Shown in pieces: positions 6,066 through 13,863 of a DNA stretch of 26,019 nucleotides; position 1 is the stretch's first letter, and each line of letters opens with the position of its first letter. The stretch covers positions 1 to 26,019 of the forward strand of contig CAMGCA010000001.1 of assembly GCA_946011705.1 (NCBI GenBank), read 5' to 3'. Under the pieces are notes generated by a model. It saw only the letters and a program-made list of their open reading frames with translations. It had not been told where the DNA came from and ran no database searches. A program made the position numbers and the translations under genes. This DNA is from an uncultured Clostridia bacterium (lineage in GTDB: Bacteria; Bacillota; Clostridia; Oscillospirales; Oscillospiraceae).

Positions 6066-7658
6066 TCAAATAAGCATCAGCCCGCAGTAACCGTTGCGGG
6101 GAACGCCGTCTACCCGTTTCTTCTTATTCTCGTAGCCCGGACAGAGGGCCTTAAAACGCATCGAGAACGCCTGTTTGTTCACGATACTCTCATGGCCGAT
6201 TCCCCGGCAGAAGGCCTGATAACTTTCATACAGCTCGTCTGTCGTGACAAAGCCATCGGCCTTTTCTACACAGTGCGTACTGATAAACTTCTTCAGATCC
6301 TCCTCCATGTCAGCGGTCTGCTCGCCAGTCTGGTGCGCCCTTGCGATGTCGAAGACGTCGTCACCGCTGAACACAAATCCCGTGGATAACAGCCGCTTAT
6401 ACGCCTCCAGGGCCTTCCAGAAGATTCCCGGGCGCTCCTGCCTCAGCAGGTTCCGAAGGTTGGGGTTCTGCAGATGATGCGGAACGGGGTGTTCAAAAGG
6501 CAGATACAGCACGCGCTTCCAGAATGCCATATCATAGGAGTTGGTGCGAAGCCTGTGGTTCGTACCGAAGATCAGCTTACAGCCAATTCTTGCTGCGTAG
6601 GGGGTCTTGTACTTTTCCTCCACCTGCACCAGATCCCGTCCGGTGATCTGCTTGATGATGGACATGGGCTGCTCATGCAGAGCCGCATCCGTGAGGTCCA
6701 TGGAGATATTGAGCCGCTTATAAACAAGCGTCGACAGAGAGAAGCGATCCCCCAGGCGGAAGATGTCTACGCTCCCGACAGCCTCCGGCATAAAGAACGA
6801 AGCTGCCAGATCGCCCCATACACTCTTGCCGGTGTCGCCCAAACCCATAAGGAGAATAAAGCGTTTAGCACGATCGTCAGGGATGATGGCGTAGGCCAGG
6901 GCCTCCCAATTCCTCTGAATCAGCACGGGATTCCCGCCTGCTGCATACTCGAAGAAGAAGTCACAGGTAGGGCACGGCTGCTGTCCCATGTAGTTCACAT
7001 CCATCATCCACGTGAGAAAGTACTGAGGACTGTGCGCATACAGCTTGAAGTCATGGAGGTTCAATACACCATTCTGCAGACAGATCATGTCAGCAGCAAA
7101 GTCATCCGCCTTCACTTCGATGAAAGGTTCTGCCATAATTGCTGCCGCCACACTGCGGATCTGCTTGGAACTGCCGTTAATGCTCAGTTCTTCACGTAGC
7201 GTGTCGTAGATCAAAGTATGAAATTTATCAGTCGTAAGACGTTCATAGTAACGTCCGTTGAATTGATAGATTTGCTCCCCTTGTCTGCGCAGGGTCACGC
7301 GGTTCAGCAGGATCTGCGCCAGTTCCATATCCGAAGGAGCCCCTCGATGGTAACGCACAATGTTCCCCGGGACCACTTGTGGCTGATGGGGAGCTGATTG
7401 CCTCAGGGGCACTAGAATGGGTGGAAGCTGCAGTTCGTTCTGCATCTGATATCGTCGCTGCAGATCTATTCTCTTCCCGATGATTTCCCGTTCAGCCTCC
7501 GTGTCGAAGGTCATAAGCGGTGCGATCAGACCCGCAGGGCAATTCTCCTGGGCTCTGGCAGCAGCAGCGATCTCCACATCCTCCGCCATCTGAATGATTT
7601 TCGCATCCTCGCCGCTGACTCCGATAATCTGGCGTTCATCGTTGTTCAAATTGTTCAT
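6066..7658 (-). CDS. D5/P4-family phage-plasmid primase C-terminal SF3 helicase
   Basis: 530 residues from the ATG at 7658, chosen because AGGAGG lies 8 nt upstream. A longer in-frame start at 7736 has no good site. A D5_N-like region at about 100-250 precedes an SF3 helicase core: Walker A GLGDTGKS (272-279), Walker B LNISMDLTD (~316-324) and sensor KLIFGTNH (361-368). A C-terminal winged-helix-like segment follows. Such proteins load onto an origin and unwind it for element replication. No clear archaeo-eukaryotic primase domain is visible in the first ~100 residues, so it may be helicase-only and rely on host primase. It belongs to the int-xis element and is divergent from the HTH regulator. 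Confidence 0.88.
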   Translation of the reverse strand: MNNLNNDERQIIGVSGEDAKIIQMAEDVEIAAAARAQENCPAGLIAPLMTFDTEAEREIIGKRIDLQRRYQMQNELQLPPILVPLRQSAPHQPQVVPGNIVRYHRGAPSDMELAQILLNRVTLRRQGEQIYQFNGRYYERLTTDKFHTLIYDTLREELSINGSSKQIRSVAAAIMAEPFIEVKADDFAADMICLQNGVLNLHDFKLYAHSPQYFLTWMMDVNYMGQQPCPTCDFFFEYAAGGNPVLIQRNWEALAYAIIPDDRAKRFILLMGLGDTGKSVWGDLAASFFMPEAVGSVDIFRLGDRFSLSTLVYKRLNISMDLTDAALHEQPMSIIKQITGRDLVQVEEKYKTPYAARIGCKLIFGTNHRLRTNSYDMAFWKRVLYLPFEHPVPHHLQNPNLRNLLRQERPGIFWKALEAYKRLLSTGFVFSGDDVFDIARAHQTGEQTADMEEDLKKFISTHCVEKADGFVTTDELYESYQAFCRGIGHESIVNKQAFSMRFKALCPGYENKKKRVDGVPRNGYCGLMLI

Positions 7659-7957
7659 AATATGTACCTCCTGATTCATGTTTTCAAATAGGATAGCCAT
7701 ATTAAAGCACAAAGATCTGCGTTCTGCAATTCGCATAATCTACAGTTGTGACATACACATCGCAAGTCGCATAGATAAAAATGTACATATTTAATATATC
7801 CGTCAATATATGCTCTTTATATATTGTGCATTTTGAGTGCTTCAAATCTAATTGAACCATATACTATGCGCAATAAAGCGTAGATGATAGTTAATTGTTG
7901 AAAATGCCGAATCCCCAAAGTCGCAAAAAGTAAAAAGATAAAAATAAGGAGGGTATT
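7659..7957. promoter_or_regulatory. AT-rich divergent control region with repeated motifs (possible operator/origin)
   Basis: About 300 nt between the helicase gene (-) and the regulator gene (+). On the minus strand a fair promoter is TTGCAG, 17 nt, TTTAAT, with the -10 near 7700. The 12-mer GCAATTCGCATA (7726-7737) recurs as GCAAGTCGCATA (7762-7773), 11 of 12 identical, exactly 36 nt apart. Shorter relatives are TATGCG at 7865 and AAGTCGCA near 7920. The stretch near 7780-7840 is very AT-rich with several ATATAT tracts. This fits operator sites for the neighbouring HTH protein and/or an origin for the SF3 helicase; neither is proven. Confidence 0.45.
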
Positions 7958-8887
7958 ATGCCATTATCCGCTGATAAAAAAGAGAAGGTTCTTTGTAATT
8001 TACGACGTAGTCACAATCATACTGATCAAAGAATGATTGAATCAGACAGATCCTTGGAATTCTCTGAACAAGTGCGAAGCGACGTACAAGAGATTGTAAA
8101 AAACCAGCAAAATCAAAACGTTGTAAATTGGGGAAAGACCATTTCCCAGTTTCGGACTAAGAAGAGAATTACCTTGTGTGAAGTAGCACACAAATTAGGC
8201 GTTTGCCATAAAACCATCCAATTGCAGGAAAGTAAAAATGATCCAATCACGGTAGATCCTTTTTTCCTAGAGGCTTTTTCTCTGGTTTACCACATGTACC
8301 CCTATGAGCTATTAAACCTACCGCTAAAACATCCTGTCAATCCGTTTCTCTCTCTGGATGATACGACATCCAAGTACAGTAACGTGATTATCAATACCCT
8401 TTGGGATGGGGAGGATCCGAATAAGCTGTCACTTTTGAAGGCAATCACAACAATCGGCAGGCTGACCGTTGAGCGATATGACTATTTCATGTCCTTTCTT
8501 TCGGAAACGCGCTCATTCAAGAAGGTACTTAAAATTGATCCTCTGGACTGTAAAGCTGCGGATGACAATTCCTGGAGGGGGCTCTTTAGAACTGTAGTCG
8601 GGAAGGTCGATGATCGCAATTCAGATCTCTATCAAACAACATACACATTATGGGAAGCATTTCTGGTAATTGACTGGCTGGAAAGGTATGACTCTGTACG
8701 ATTAGAGAATCTTGCAAAGCTCTCCCTCTGCGATGAAGACTGCGCAAAAAAACTAGCTTACCTGGTTCTTGAGATTGGTTATCCAAAGGATCCAAGATCC
8801 CTTATTAATTACGATGCAGACAGTCATGCACTGAAATTCTCGGATCCGCCAACCAGAAAAAGGACGCGGCCATATGACGCTTGGTAG
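7958..8887 (+). CDS. Helix-turn-helix (XRE-like) transcriptional regulator of the integrative element
   Basis: 309 residues. An XRE-type helix-turn-helix is read at about 57-120 (ISQFRTKKRITLCEVAHKLG, then a second helix with CHKTIQLQESK). The N-terminal ~55 residues are charged. The C-terminal ~190 residues have no domain I recognise. The ATG at 7958 follows AAGGAGGG. Its position, divergent from the helicase-xis-int genes, is that of a phage- or ICE-type repressor/activator, so control of element excision and replication is the natural inference. Its base composition is more AT-rich than the CDF or MATE genes, consistent with acquisition. Confidence 0.75.
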   Translation: MPLSADKKEKVLCNLRRSHNHTDQRMIESDRSLEFSEQVRSDVQEIVKNQQNQNVVNWGKTISQFRTKKRITLCEVAHKLGVCHKTIQLQESKNDPITVDPFFLEAFSLVYHMYPYELLNLPLKHPVNPFLSLDDTTSKYSNVIINTLWDGEDPNKLSLLKAITTIGRLTVERYDYFMSFLSETRSFKKVLKIDPLDCKAADDNSWRGLFRTVVGKVDDRNSDLYQTTYTLWEAFLVIDWLERYDSVRLENLAKLSLCDEDCAKKLAYLVLEIGYPKDPRSLINYDADSHALKFSDPPTRKRTRPYDAW

Positions 8888-8897
8888 AAGAATCCGA

Positions 8898-8980
8898 GAG
8901 ATAGTGTTCAGCTCTCCGGCAAGAATCCATCGTACAGACGCTTCGTTCCGTGTACTGCGTTCTTCGCGCTAAACTATCTC
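8898..8980 (+). other. Long structured palindrome downstream of the regulator gene
   Basis: GAGATAGT (8898-8905) pairs with ACTATCTC (8973-8980). Allowing two single-base bulges, the stem extends through TT and AGC against GCTAA to about 13 bp. Further inside, GTAC/GTAC and AGAA/TTCT can continue the stem, so the whole 83 nt may fold as one branched hairpin. CTTTTCCC follows on the plus strand, so it could be a terminator for the regulator, or a non-coding RNA or miniature repeat. No reading frame is present. Confidence 0.45.
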
Positions 8981-9046
8981 CTTTTCCCTATATATGGGTA
9001 TTTAACCCGGAAGAACGGGGAACCGGAACACATTTTTTCCCAGAAA

Positions 9047-9080
9047 AAATCGGAGGACACCGAAACGTGTCCTCCGATTT
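9047..9080 (-). terminator. Strong intrinsic terminator, minus-strand orientation
   Basis: AAATCGGAGGACAC (9047-9060) pairs perfectly with GTGTCCTCCGATTT (9067-9080) over a 6-nt loop: a 14-bp stem. On the minus strand the stem is followed by a T-run (6 Ts in all). On the plus strand there is no following T-tract. It would stop minus-strand transcription entering the integrative element from the right, although no minus-strand gene is close by; it may also work in both directions. Confidence 0.65.
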
Positions 9081-9084
9081 GTAA
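9076..9084 (+). other. Candidate attachment-site core (right end of integrase element)
   Basis: Second copy of GATTTGTAA (first at 4471-4479). It overlaps the 3' arm of the strong hairpin at 9047-9080. If correct, MATE and everything to its right was originally next to the phosphatase gene as a divergent pair. Tentative. Confidence 0.25.
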
Positions 9085-9093
9085 TCGTATAGG

Positions 9094-9212
9094 GCCACGC
9101 GTAGCGTGGCACCCTAATGAAATCTTTCAATTATCCAGTACTTCATCCGAGGAGTTTACAAGTGGACTGCAATCGGCAAAAATGAATTCCCGTAGGAACG
9201 GAGGGAATTCAT
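9094..9212. other. Non-coding stretch upstream of MATE with two perfect hairpins
   Basis: GCCACGC (9094-9100) pairs with GCGTGGC (9104-9110) over GTA, flanked by AGGG and CCCT. ATGAATTCCC (9182-9191) pairs with GGGAATTCAT (9203-9212) over 11 nt. I see no gene, and neither hairpin has a T-tract. Both are upstream of the predicted MATE promoter, so they are not part of its leader if that promoter is used. Confidence 0.45.
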
Positions 9213-9292
9213 CCTCAAAAGTCGGTGAGTCGGCTTCCCACTGAAACGCTCGGCGTCAACGCCAGCGCCTTATGTGCTGTCTTTCTATATCC

Positions 9293-9321
9293 TTGCAATT
9301 CAGGCTGTTTTTTGGTATCCT
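9293..9321 (+). promoter_or_regulatory. Predicted sigma-A promoter of the MATE gene
   Basis: TTGCAA (9293-9298), a 17-nt spacer and TATCCT (9316-9321). It is placed 43 nt before the MATE start codon, leaving a short leader with a GGAG ribosome binding site. Sequence match only. Confidence 0.5.
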
Positions 9322-9364
9322 TAGCAGGAAAACTACACTAAAAACGGAACTGATTGGAGAAATC

Positions 9365-10759
9365 ATGAGTAAGAAGCGGCTGGACATCCCTATGCTGGGT
9401 GTCATTTTCTCTCTGGCCTGGCCCACCATGCTGCAGGAGCTGATGCAGACGGCGGTGCAGTACATCGACACCGCCATGGTCGGCTCTCTGGGTACCCAGG
9501 CGACAGCAGCGGTGGGGGCTACCGGCACGGTTTCCTGGCTGGTAAACGGCACCGTATCCGCACTGGGCGTGGGCTTTCTGGCCTATATTTCTCAGGCAGT
9601 GGGAGCAGGCGAGCCGGAACGGGCCAGACGGGCCGCTGCCCAGTCTGTCCTGATGGCGCTCATCGCCGGTACCGTCCTGACGGTTCTCACCACGATCTTA
9701 AGCGGCTCCATCGTCCGGTGGATGCAGGTGGCACCCGCAATCCGGGATGCGGCGGCACAGTATTTCCGCATTCTGTATCTGAGCATGCTGTTTCGCACCA
9801 TGAACATTCTGTTCAGTATGGTGCTCCGGGCCGTGGGAGACTCCCGAACACCCATGAAGGTGGGATTGCGGGTAAACTTCCTGAACGTCCTGCTGAATAC
9901 GCTCCTCATCTACCCTGCCGGAACAGTACATCTGATGGGGATTTCCTTTCCCATGTGGGGCGCCGGCTGGGGAATCAACGGCGCGGCTGCCGCCAGCGCC
10001 ATCGCATACACCTACGGCGGGATCTCCATGGCGGTCAGGCTGTGGCGGCATCCGCTGATCTGCCCCCGGGGGCAGCGGTTTGCGCCGGATCCCCAGGTGC
10101 TGAAGCCCTGCCTGAAGGTTGCGGTTCCGAATATGCTCCAGCGCTTCGGTACCTCTCTGGGCTATGTGGCTTTCGCGTCCATGATTAATGCGTTGGGGGA
10201 TGTATCCGCCGCGGCTCACACCATTGCCAATACGGTGGAATCCCTGTTTTACATCCCCGGCTGGGGAATGCAGACTGCCGCGGCGGCGCTGGCAGGCAAC
10301 GCCTACGGCGCCCGGGACGATAAAAAGCTGAGAAGCCTTGGCCGCACCTTCCTCCCGCTGGAGGTTGGGCTGATGCTGTTTTCCGGCGGCATGCTCTTCC
10401 TGTTTGCGCCCCTTCTGGTAGGGCTGTTTTCCAAAGACCCTCAGGTGACGAAGCTGAGTGTCACGGTATTGCGGATGGTGGCGGTTTCCGAGCCGTTTTA
10501 TGGGGTGCCCATTGTTCTGGAGGGGCTGATGCAGGGAATCGGAAAAACCACGATTCCGTTTCTGTTCAACATCGCTGGAATGTGGGGCGTCCGAATTCTG
10601 GGTACGTTCCTGTGTACCCGCCTGCTGGGAATGGGGCTGGTCAGTGCCTGGGGGTGCATGATCGGTCACAATCTACTGCTGTTCGTTCTCTTCACCGTCT
10701 ATTACGCCGTGGGTAAGGCTTTGCCCGGGCTGAAAGACGGAAGTCTAACATCTCCGTGA
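9365..10759 (+). CDS. MATE family multidrug/cation antiporter
   Basis: 464 residues with about 12 hydrophobic segments in two homologous halves, as for the MATE family. Characteristic N-terminal sequence: LAWPTMLQELMQTAVQYIDT near 13-32, then VGATGTVSW. A second-half repeat includes NMLQRFGTSLGYVAF near 255. Members export drugs or other cationic compounds using Na+ or H+; the substrate here is unknown. The ATG at 9365 is chosen because TTGGAG lies 7 nt upstream and the family N-terminus begins here. An in-frame extension upstream to 9272 lacks support and overlaps the predicted promoter. Monocistronic: its own promoter and terminator are visible. Confidence 0.94.
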   Translation: MSKKRLDIPMLGVIFSLAWPTMLQELMQTAVQYIDTAMVGSLGTQATAAVGATGTVSWLVNGTVSALGVGFLAYISQAVGAGEPERARRAAAQSVLMALIAGTVLTVLTTILSGSIVRWMQVAPAIRDAAAQYFRILYLSMLFRTMNILFSMVLRAVGDSRTPMKVGLRVNFLNVLLNTLLIYPAGTVHLMGISFPMWGAGWGINGAAAASAIAYTYGGISMAVRLWRHPLICPRGQRFAPDPQVLKPCLKVAVPNMLQRFGTSLGYVAFASMINALGDVSAAAHTIANTVESLFYIPGWGMQTAAAALAGNAYGARDDKKLRSLGRTFLPLEVGLMLFSGGMLFLFAPLLVGLFSKDPQVTKLSVTVLRMVAVSEPFYGVPIVLEGLMQGIGKTTIPFLFNIAGMWGVRILGTFLCTRLLGMGLVSAWGCMIGHNLLLFVLFTVYYAVGKALPGLKDGSLTSP

Positions 10760-10780
10760 TTTATTGCGACATGATATTTT

Positions 10781-10809
10781 GGGTGCGTCCTTCGGCGCGC
10801 CCATTTTTT
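10781..10809 (+). terminator. Intrinsic terminator of the MATE gene
   Basis: GGGTGCG (10781-10787) pairs with CGCGCCC (10796-10802) with one G-T pair, over a TCCTTCGG loop, followed by A and six Ts (10804-10809). It lies 22 nt after the stop codon. Confidence 0.88.
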
Positions 10810-10820
10810 GTTCAAAACAA

Positions 10821-10852
10821 CCGGTGCATCGTACTTACTTACGAAGCACCGG
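10821..10852 (-). terminator. Hairpin downstream of the ribbon-helix-helix gene
   Basis: CCGGTGC (10821-10827) and TCGT pair with ACGA and GCACCGG (10846-10852), with a single A-A mismatch and an 8-nt loop. On the minus strand TTGTTTTG follows, so it can act as a terminator for the small gene ending at 10908. Together with the MATE terminator it separates the two convergent genes. Confidence 0.55.
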
Positions 10853-10907
10853 CTGGGACACAGTAGAAAAGTCGTCTTTGCTGTTCAATGTGTTCTCCAA
10901 AAGAACG

Positions 10908-11108
10908 CTACTTCCTCGGCGGCTTGACATTCTCTGCCGCGTCGATATCCCCGGCGATCGTCCCGTGGGCTTTTTCAAAGGCTTTGATGTCGTCGCGAAT
11001 CAGGCACAGGATATGGCTGTTGATGGAGCGGCCCTCGTAATCCGCCACATAACCAATCTTTTTGAGCATTGCTTCTTCAATTCGGATGGAAACGCTCTTA
11101 ACAGCCAC
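10908..11108 (-). CDS. Small ribbon-helix-helix (Arc/CopG-like) DNA-binding protein
   Basis: 66 residues. The N-terminal strand SVSIRI (5-10) is followed by helix A (EEAMLKKIGYVADYEG) and helix B (SINSHILCLIRDDIKAFEKA), the usual RHH pattern that inserts a two-stranded sheet into the DNA major groove as a dimer. The start is a GTG at 11108 with GAGG 8 nt upstream. No toxin gene is adjacent on this strand, so an antitoxin role is not supported. It is divergent from the 587-residue gene and may control that promoter. An overlapping plus-strand frame is rejected because this product matches a known fold. Confidence 0.72.
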   Translation of the reverse strand: MAVKSVSIRIEEAMLKKIGYVADYEGRSINSHILCLIRDDIKAFEKAHGTIAGDIDAAENVKPPRK

Positions 11109-11152
11109 AAATATCGCCTCACAATAAAATATGTGTTTATTTTACGGCAATC

Positions 11153-11197
11153 TTGTGATAGAATACGGAATTAGATATACTGCATATCTATAGTATA
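11153..11197 (+). promoter_or_regulatory. Promoter and palindromic operator before the 587-residue gene
   Basis: TTGTGA (11153-11158), a 17-nt spacer and TATACT (11176-11181) make a good sigma-A promoter. AGATAT (11173-11178) and ATATCT (11184-11189) form an inverted repeat over the -10, and TATACT is mirrored by AGTATA (11192-11197). These palindromes suit a dimeric repressor such as the adjacent RHH protein; that link is inferred. Confidence 0.55.
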
Positions 11198-11214
11198 TTT
11201 GCGGAGGGATTACT

Positions 11215-12978
11215 TTGGCTGAGCAAAACCTGATCAGTGCGTCGCGACAATCTGATTTTTATGATTTCTACACAGATGACTACTGCAACAAGCTGCGCCG
11301 GAGGACGTTCTCTAAAGAGTCTCCCGCAAAAGGAGAAGCCCGTCCCAGGAAGCCGCACGGACTGCTCATATGGAGGTTTCTATTTTACCTTCTGCTGATC
11401 CCCACAATCATAGCCGTCGGTGCCTCGATCCCCGCATTGCAGCCGATATACCAGCGAGGGGCGGAACTGCTTAGCATCCCATCCTTAGTCAAATATGAGC
11501 CCTCTGAGGAAGAAAAGGAAATTAGCGGCTTCCTGGGTAAAAACATTGACACCGTGCAGGACAGACTTCCGCTTCAAGTTAAGTCGGGAGGCAAATATGA
11601 CTGCAGAATTGTTGACCCGGGGCTGTACGCAAGTTCCTCTGCTCTGTTCCGCTGCCTGTGTGATGATAACGGAAAGATTATCCAAATCTCGCTGTCTCAG
11701 TTTGGAACCTCTCCCTATACCATCTACGGGATCGATCAGAAGTCAGATAATGCCGCTGCCAACAGTCTATTGACCCGTCAAGGTTTTCATATGCTGACCG
11801 ATGGGTATTGGGTAAGTCAGGATTCTACCCGTATTGTGCTTTACGAGGATGGTGACTGGATTCTGCGGTATGCAAACGCTGCTGATGATGACATCCAGCT
11901 AAGAGCAATGATCGACCGGGATTTCAAATATATCTACCCGGATTCCGTTGGGGCCTACTATCTGGGGAATGGTCAGGTGCTGGAATACTACCATGATTCT
12001 TTTGCGGAGTTCTGCTATCAGTACAGTCAAACTACGCAGTTCAACCGCCAAAGCATGGGAGAAAAAGCCGATGGGCGCTATATCCTCGTTCCCGGAGAAG
12101 TCACGGATGTGCTTGAAAATGGGATGGTTAAGGTATTCTGCGCCGACAATGAAGCTACGCAGGCAGCCGGAAAAATCTGGCCCATGCAGGGTATTGCCAA
12201 TGTCACAATCCGGCCGGAACAGGCCGCTCTGCTCGGTAAACTGAAAAAGGATACCAAGGTGATGCTCTTTGCCCGGCTGATTACCTCCTCGTACGATGGG
12301 ATTTTGGGAAGCGAATTCTCCATGGAGGACGGAATCATTCTCCAGATCGATGGAGCCGAGCAGGATGTCCCGGTTTTCGCCGATGCCATACCGGGCATCC
12401 AGCACTATCATATCGAAAATGGTATCGCTGTTTCAGTTGAATTGGCAACTATTCCTCAAACTGTACCCAGTGAAGAAAACCTTTACATGGAAATAGAACC
12501 AATCCAAGCAACAGCAACAGATGAGAAATACCGCAAGAAAGTAATGGATTCTCTGTCTGCCGTACTTAATAACTTTGTACCTTTCTTTTTCTGTGAGCGA
12601 AACGAGTTCTGCTATCTCAATCAAGTTGACAGTGCTGGAGAAAACCAGTTTGACTACCCTCTTACACCGAAATCCTATGCTTATGTGGATATGGATAACG
12701 GTGACGATGGTGTGGAAGAACTCTTGATTCAAATGGAGAACGACATGAACGGATGGGTTTTGGTTTTATACTTTAACCCAAACCTAGACTATGTACAAGG
12801 CTATATTTTCCCTTTCCGTGGTATGAACATGGTCATGATTGATGGAACATTTTACGGTTCCAGCAGTGCGTTTGACACCAACCTGTACAGATTGAAATTC
12901 AATGATGACTGGTATGAAGAGGTTCCCGTCTATGACCATTGGACTGAGGAAGTGGCCTATTGGATTGATATTTCTTAA
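11215..12978 (+). CDS. Membrane-anchored protein of unknown function
   Basis: 587 residues. A charged cytoplasmic N-terminus (1-48, many Arg/Lys) leads to one membrane segment at about 50-73 (LLIWRFLFYLLLIPTIIAVG), so most of the protein is probably outside the cell. The extracellular part has no domain I recognise. Its last ~110 residues include YAYVDMDNGDDGVEELLI, an Asp-rich pattern like FG-GAP/VCBS calcium-binding repeats. The start is TTG at 11215 with GGAGGG 7 nt upstream; no better start is visible. The promoter lies just upstream. The zinc-ribbon gene follows after 18 nt, so the two are probably co-transcribed. Confidence 0.7.
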   Translation: MAEQNLISASRQSDFYDFYTDDYCNKLRRRTFSKESPAKGEARPRKPHGLLIWRFLFYLLLIPTIIAVGASIPALQPIYQRGAELLSIPSLVKYEPSEEEKEISGFLGKNIDTVQDRLPLQVKSGGKYDCRIVDPGLYASSSALFRCLCDDNGKIIQISLSQFGTSPYTIYGIDQKSDNAAANSLLTRQGFHMLTDGYWVSQDSTRIVLYEDGDWILRYANAADDDIQLRAMIDRDFKYIYPDSVGAYYLGNGQVLEYYHDSFAEFCYQYSQTTQFNRQSMGEKADGRYILVPGEVTDVLENGMVKVFCADNEATQAAGKIWPMQGIANVTIRPEQAALLGKLKKDTKVMLFARLITSSYDGILGSEFSMEDGIILQIDGAEQDVPVFADAIPGIQHYHIENGIAVSVELATIPQTVPSEENLYMEIEPIQATATDEKYRKKVMDSLSAVLNNFVPFFFCERNEFCYLNQVDSAGENQFDYPLTPKSYAYVDMDNGDDGVEELLIQMENDMNGWVLVLYFNPNLDYVQGYIFPFRGMNMVMIDGTFYGSSSAFDTNLYRLKFNDDWYEEVPVYDHWTEEVAYWIDIS

Positions 12979-12996
12979 AGAGATTGGAGAATAGAG

Positions 12997-13863
12997 ATGA
13001 AGTGTCCATTCTGTGGATCGGAGCATGTTCAATATGTGTTGCACACTACACGAACAAATTTCGGAGGACTGCAGGCCTGCTGCGGTTTTCTGCTTATGGG
13101 CCCCTTGGGCCTGCTATGCGGTCTATGTGGGCAATCTGAATCTACCAGTGAATACTGGGTCTGCCACGACTGTGGCAATACCTTCCCCACCTTCATGGGA
13201 ACCTGGAAGATGCAGCGCGAAAACAACAAGGAACAAAGCCGAAAACAGCAAGAAGCGCTTCGGCAGAAAGAGCGCGATCAATATTACAGCAACAAGGTCT
13301 ATCTTTCGCCCCTGGCAAATGCAGAGGGCACCTATACGGAGACTCTGAAAGCTTACGAAAAAGCAGTATCTGAACGAGTTTTCTACGAGAAGAAAAGGCG
13401 TGATGTACTGATTCGACTGCAAAAGCATCCTGAGAGGAAGGTTCGTCGTGCCGCAAAGAATCAGCAGGGCGGTATGGATGTGTTGCCCTGGTTCCTGTGC
13501 CCAATCCTGATCATTGTCGGATTACTGAGGTTTTCGGACTATCTTGATGGCATTCTACTGATTATCCTCGGCATTTTGGGGTTAATTATCACTGTGAAGA
13601 AAAATTCCAACAGTGAACGCTTCCTGTGCTATCGGTTTCCTGCATATCAGAGGCTGACCAGAACCATTGACGAACTGACCGCGAAAACCAAGCGAATGGA
13701 GTTTACCATCGACAAAATCAAACAGGTGGAGCAGTATGAGAAAAAGCATCCTCACGAAATATCCGCTCCCGAGCCAGCTGTCCCGGAAGGAACAGATCTA
13801 TCTCAGGATGATGATGCTTGGTTCCGCCAGTGGTTGTCATCAGAGGGCGGATCGGAGTTTTAA
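12997..13863 (+). CDS. Zinc-ribbon membrane protein of unknown function
   Basis: 288 residues. The N-terminal zinc ribbon is split: CPFC (C3, C6) and CHDC (C56, C59), with a glycine-rich hydrophobic insert between that carries CC (28-29) and CGLC (41-44). A charged helical stretch lies at about 70-150, two membrane segments at about 165-205, then a coiled-coil-like tail. It was probably co-transcribed with the 587-residue gene: an 18-nt gap containing GGAG. The ATG at 12997 begins right at the CxxC motif, which is typical for such proteins. Function unknown; the last 128 nt overlap the DUF2085 gene. Confidence 0.72.
   Translation: MKCPFCGSEHVQYVLHTTRTNFGGLQACCGFLLMGPLGLLCGLCGQSESTSEYWVCHDCGNTFPTFMGTWKMQRENNKEQSRKQQEALRQKERDQYYSNKVYLSPLANAEGTYTETLKAYEKAVSERVFYEKKRRDVLIRLQKHPERKVRRAAKNQQGGMDVLPWFLCPILIIVGLLRFSDYLDGILLIILGILGLIITVKKNSNSERFLCYRFPAYQRLTRTIDELTAKTKRMEFTIDKIKQVEQYEKKHPHEISAPEPAVPEGTDLSQDDDAWFRQWLSSEGGSEF

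Noticed and set aside
9085..9292. Guanidine (ykkC-type) riboswitch before the MATE gene
   Set aside because: No recognisable consensus, and the hairpins lie upstream of the best promoter rather than in the leader.
10908..11108. Toxin-antitoxin module built on the RHH protein
   Set aside because: No small toxin-like gene adjoins it on the same strand; the neighbours are MATE and a large membrane protein on the other strand.
10764..11174. A 136-codon plus-strand frame after MATE
   Set aside because: It spans the MATE terminator and another hairpin and overlaps the RHH gene, which has a convincing fold and start site.
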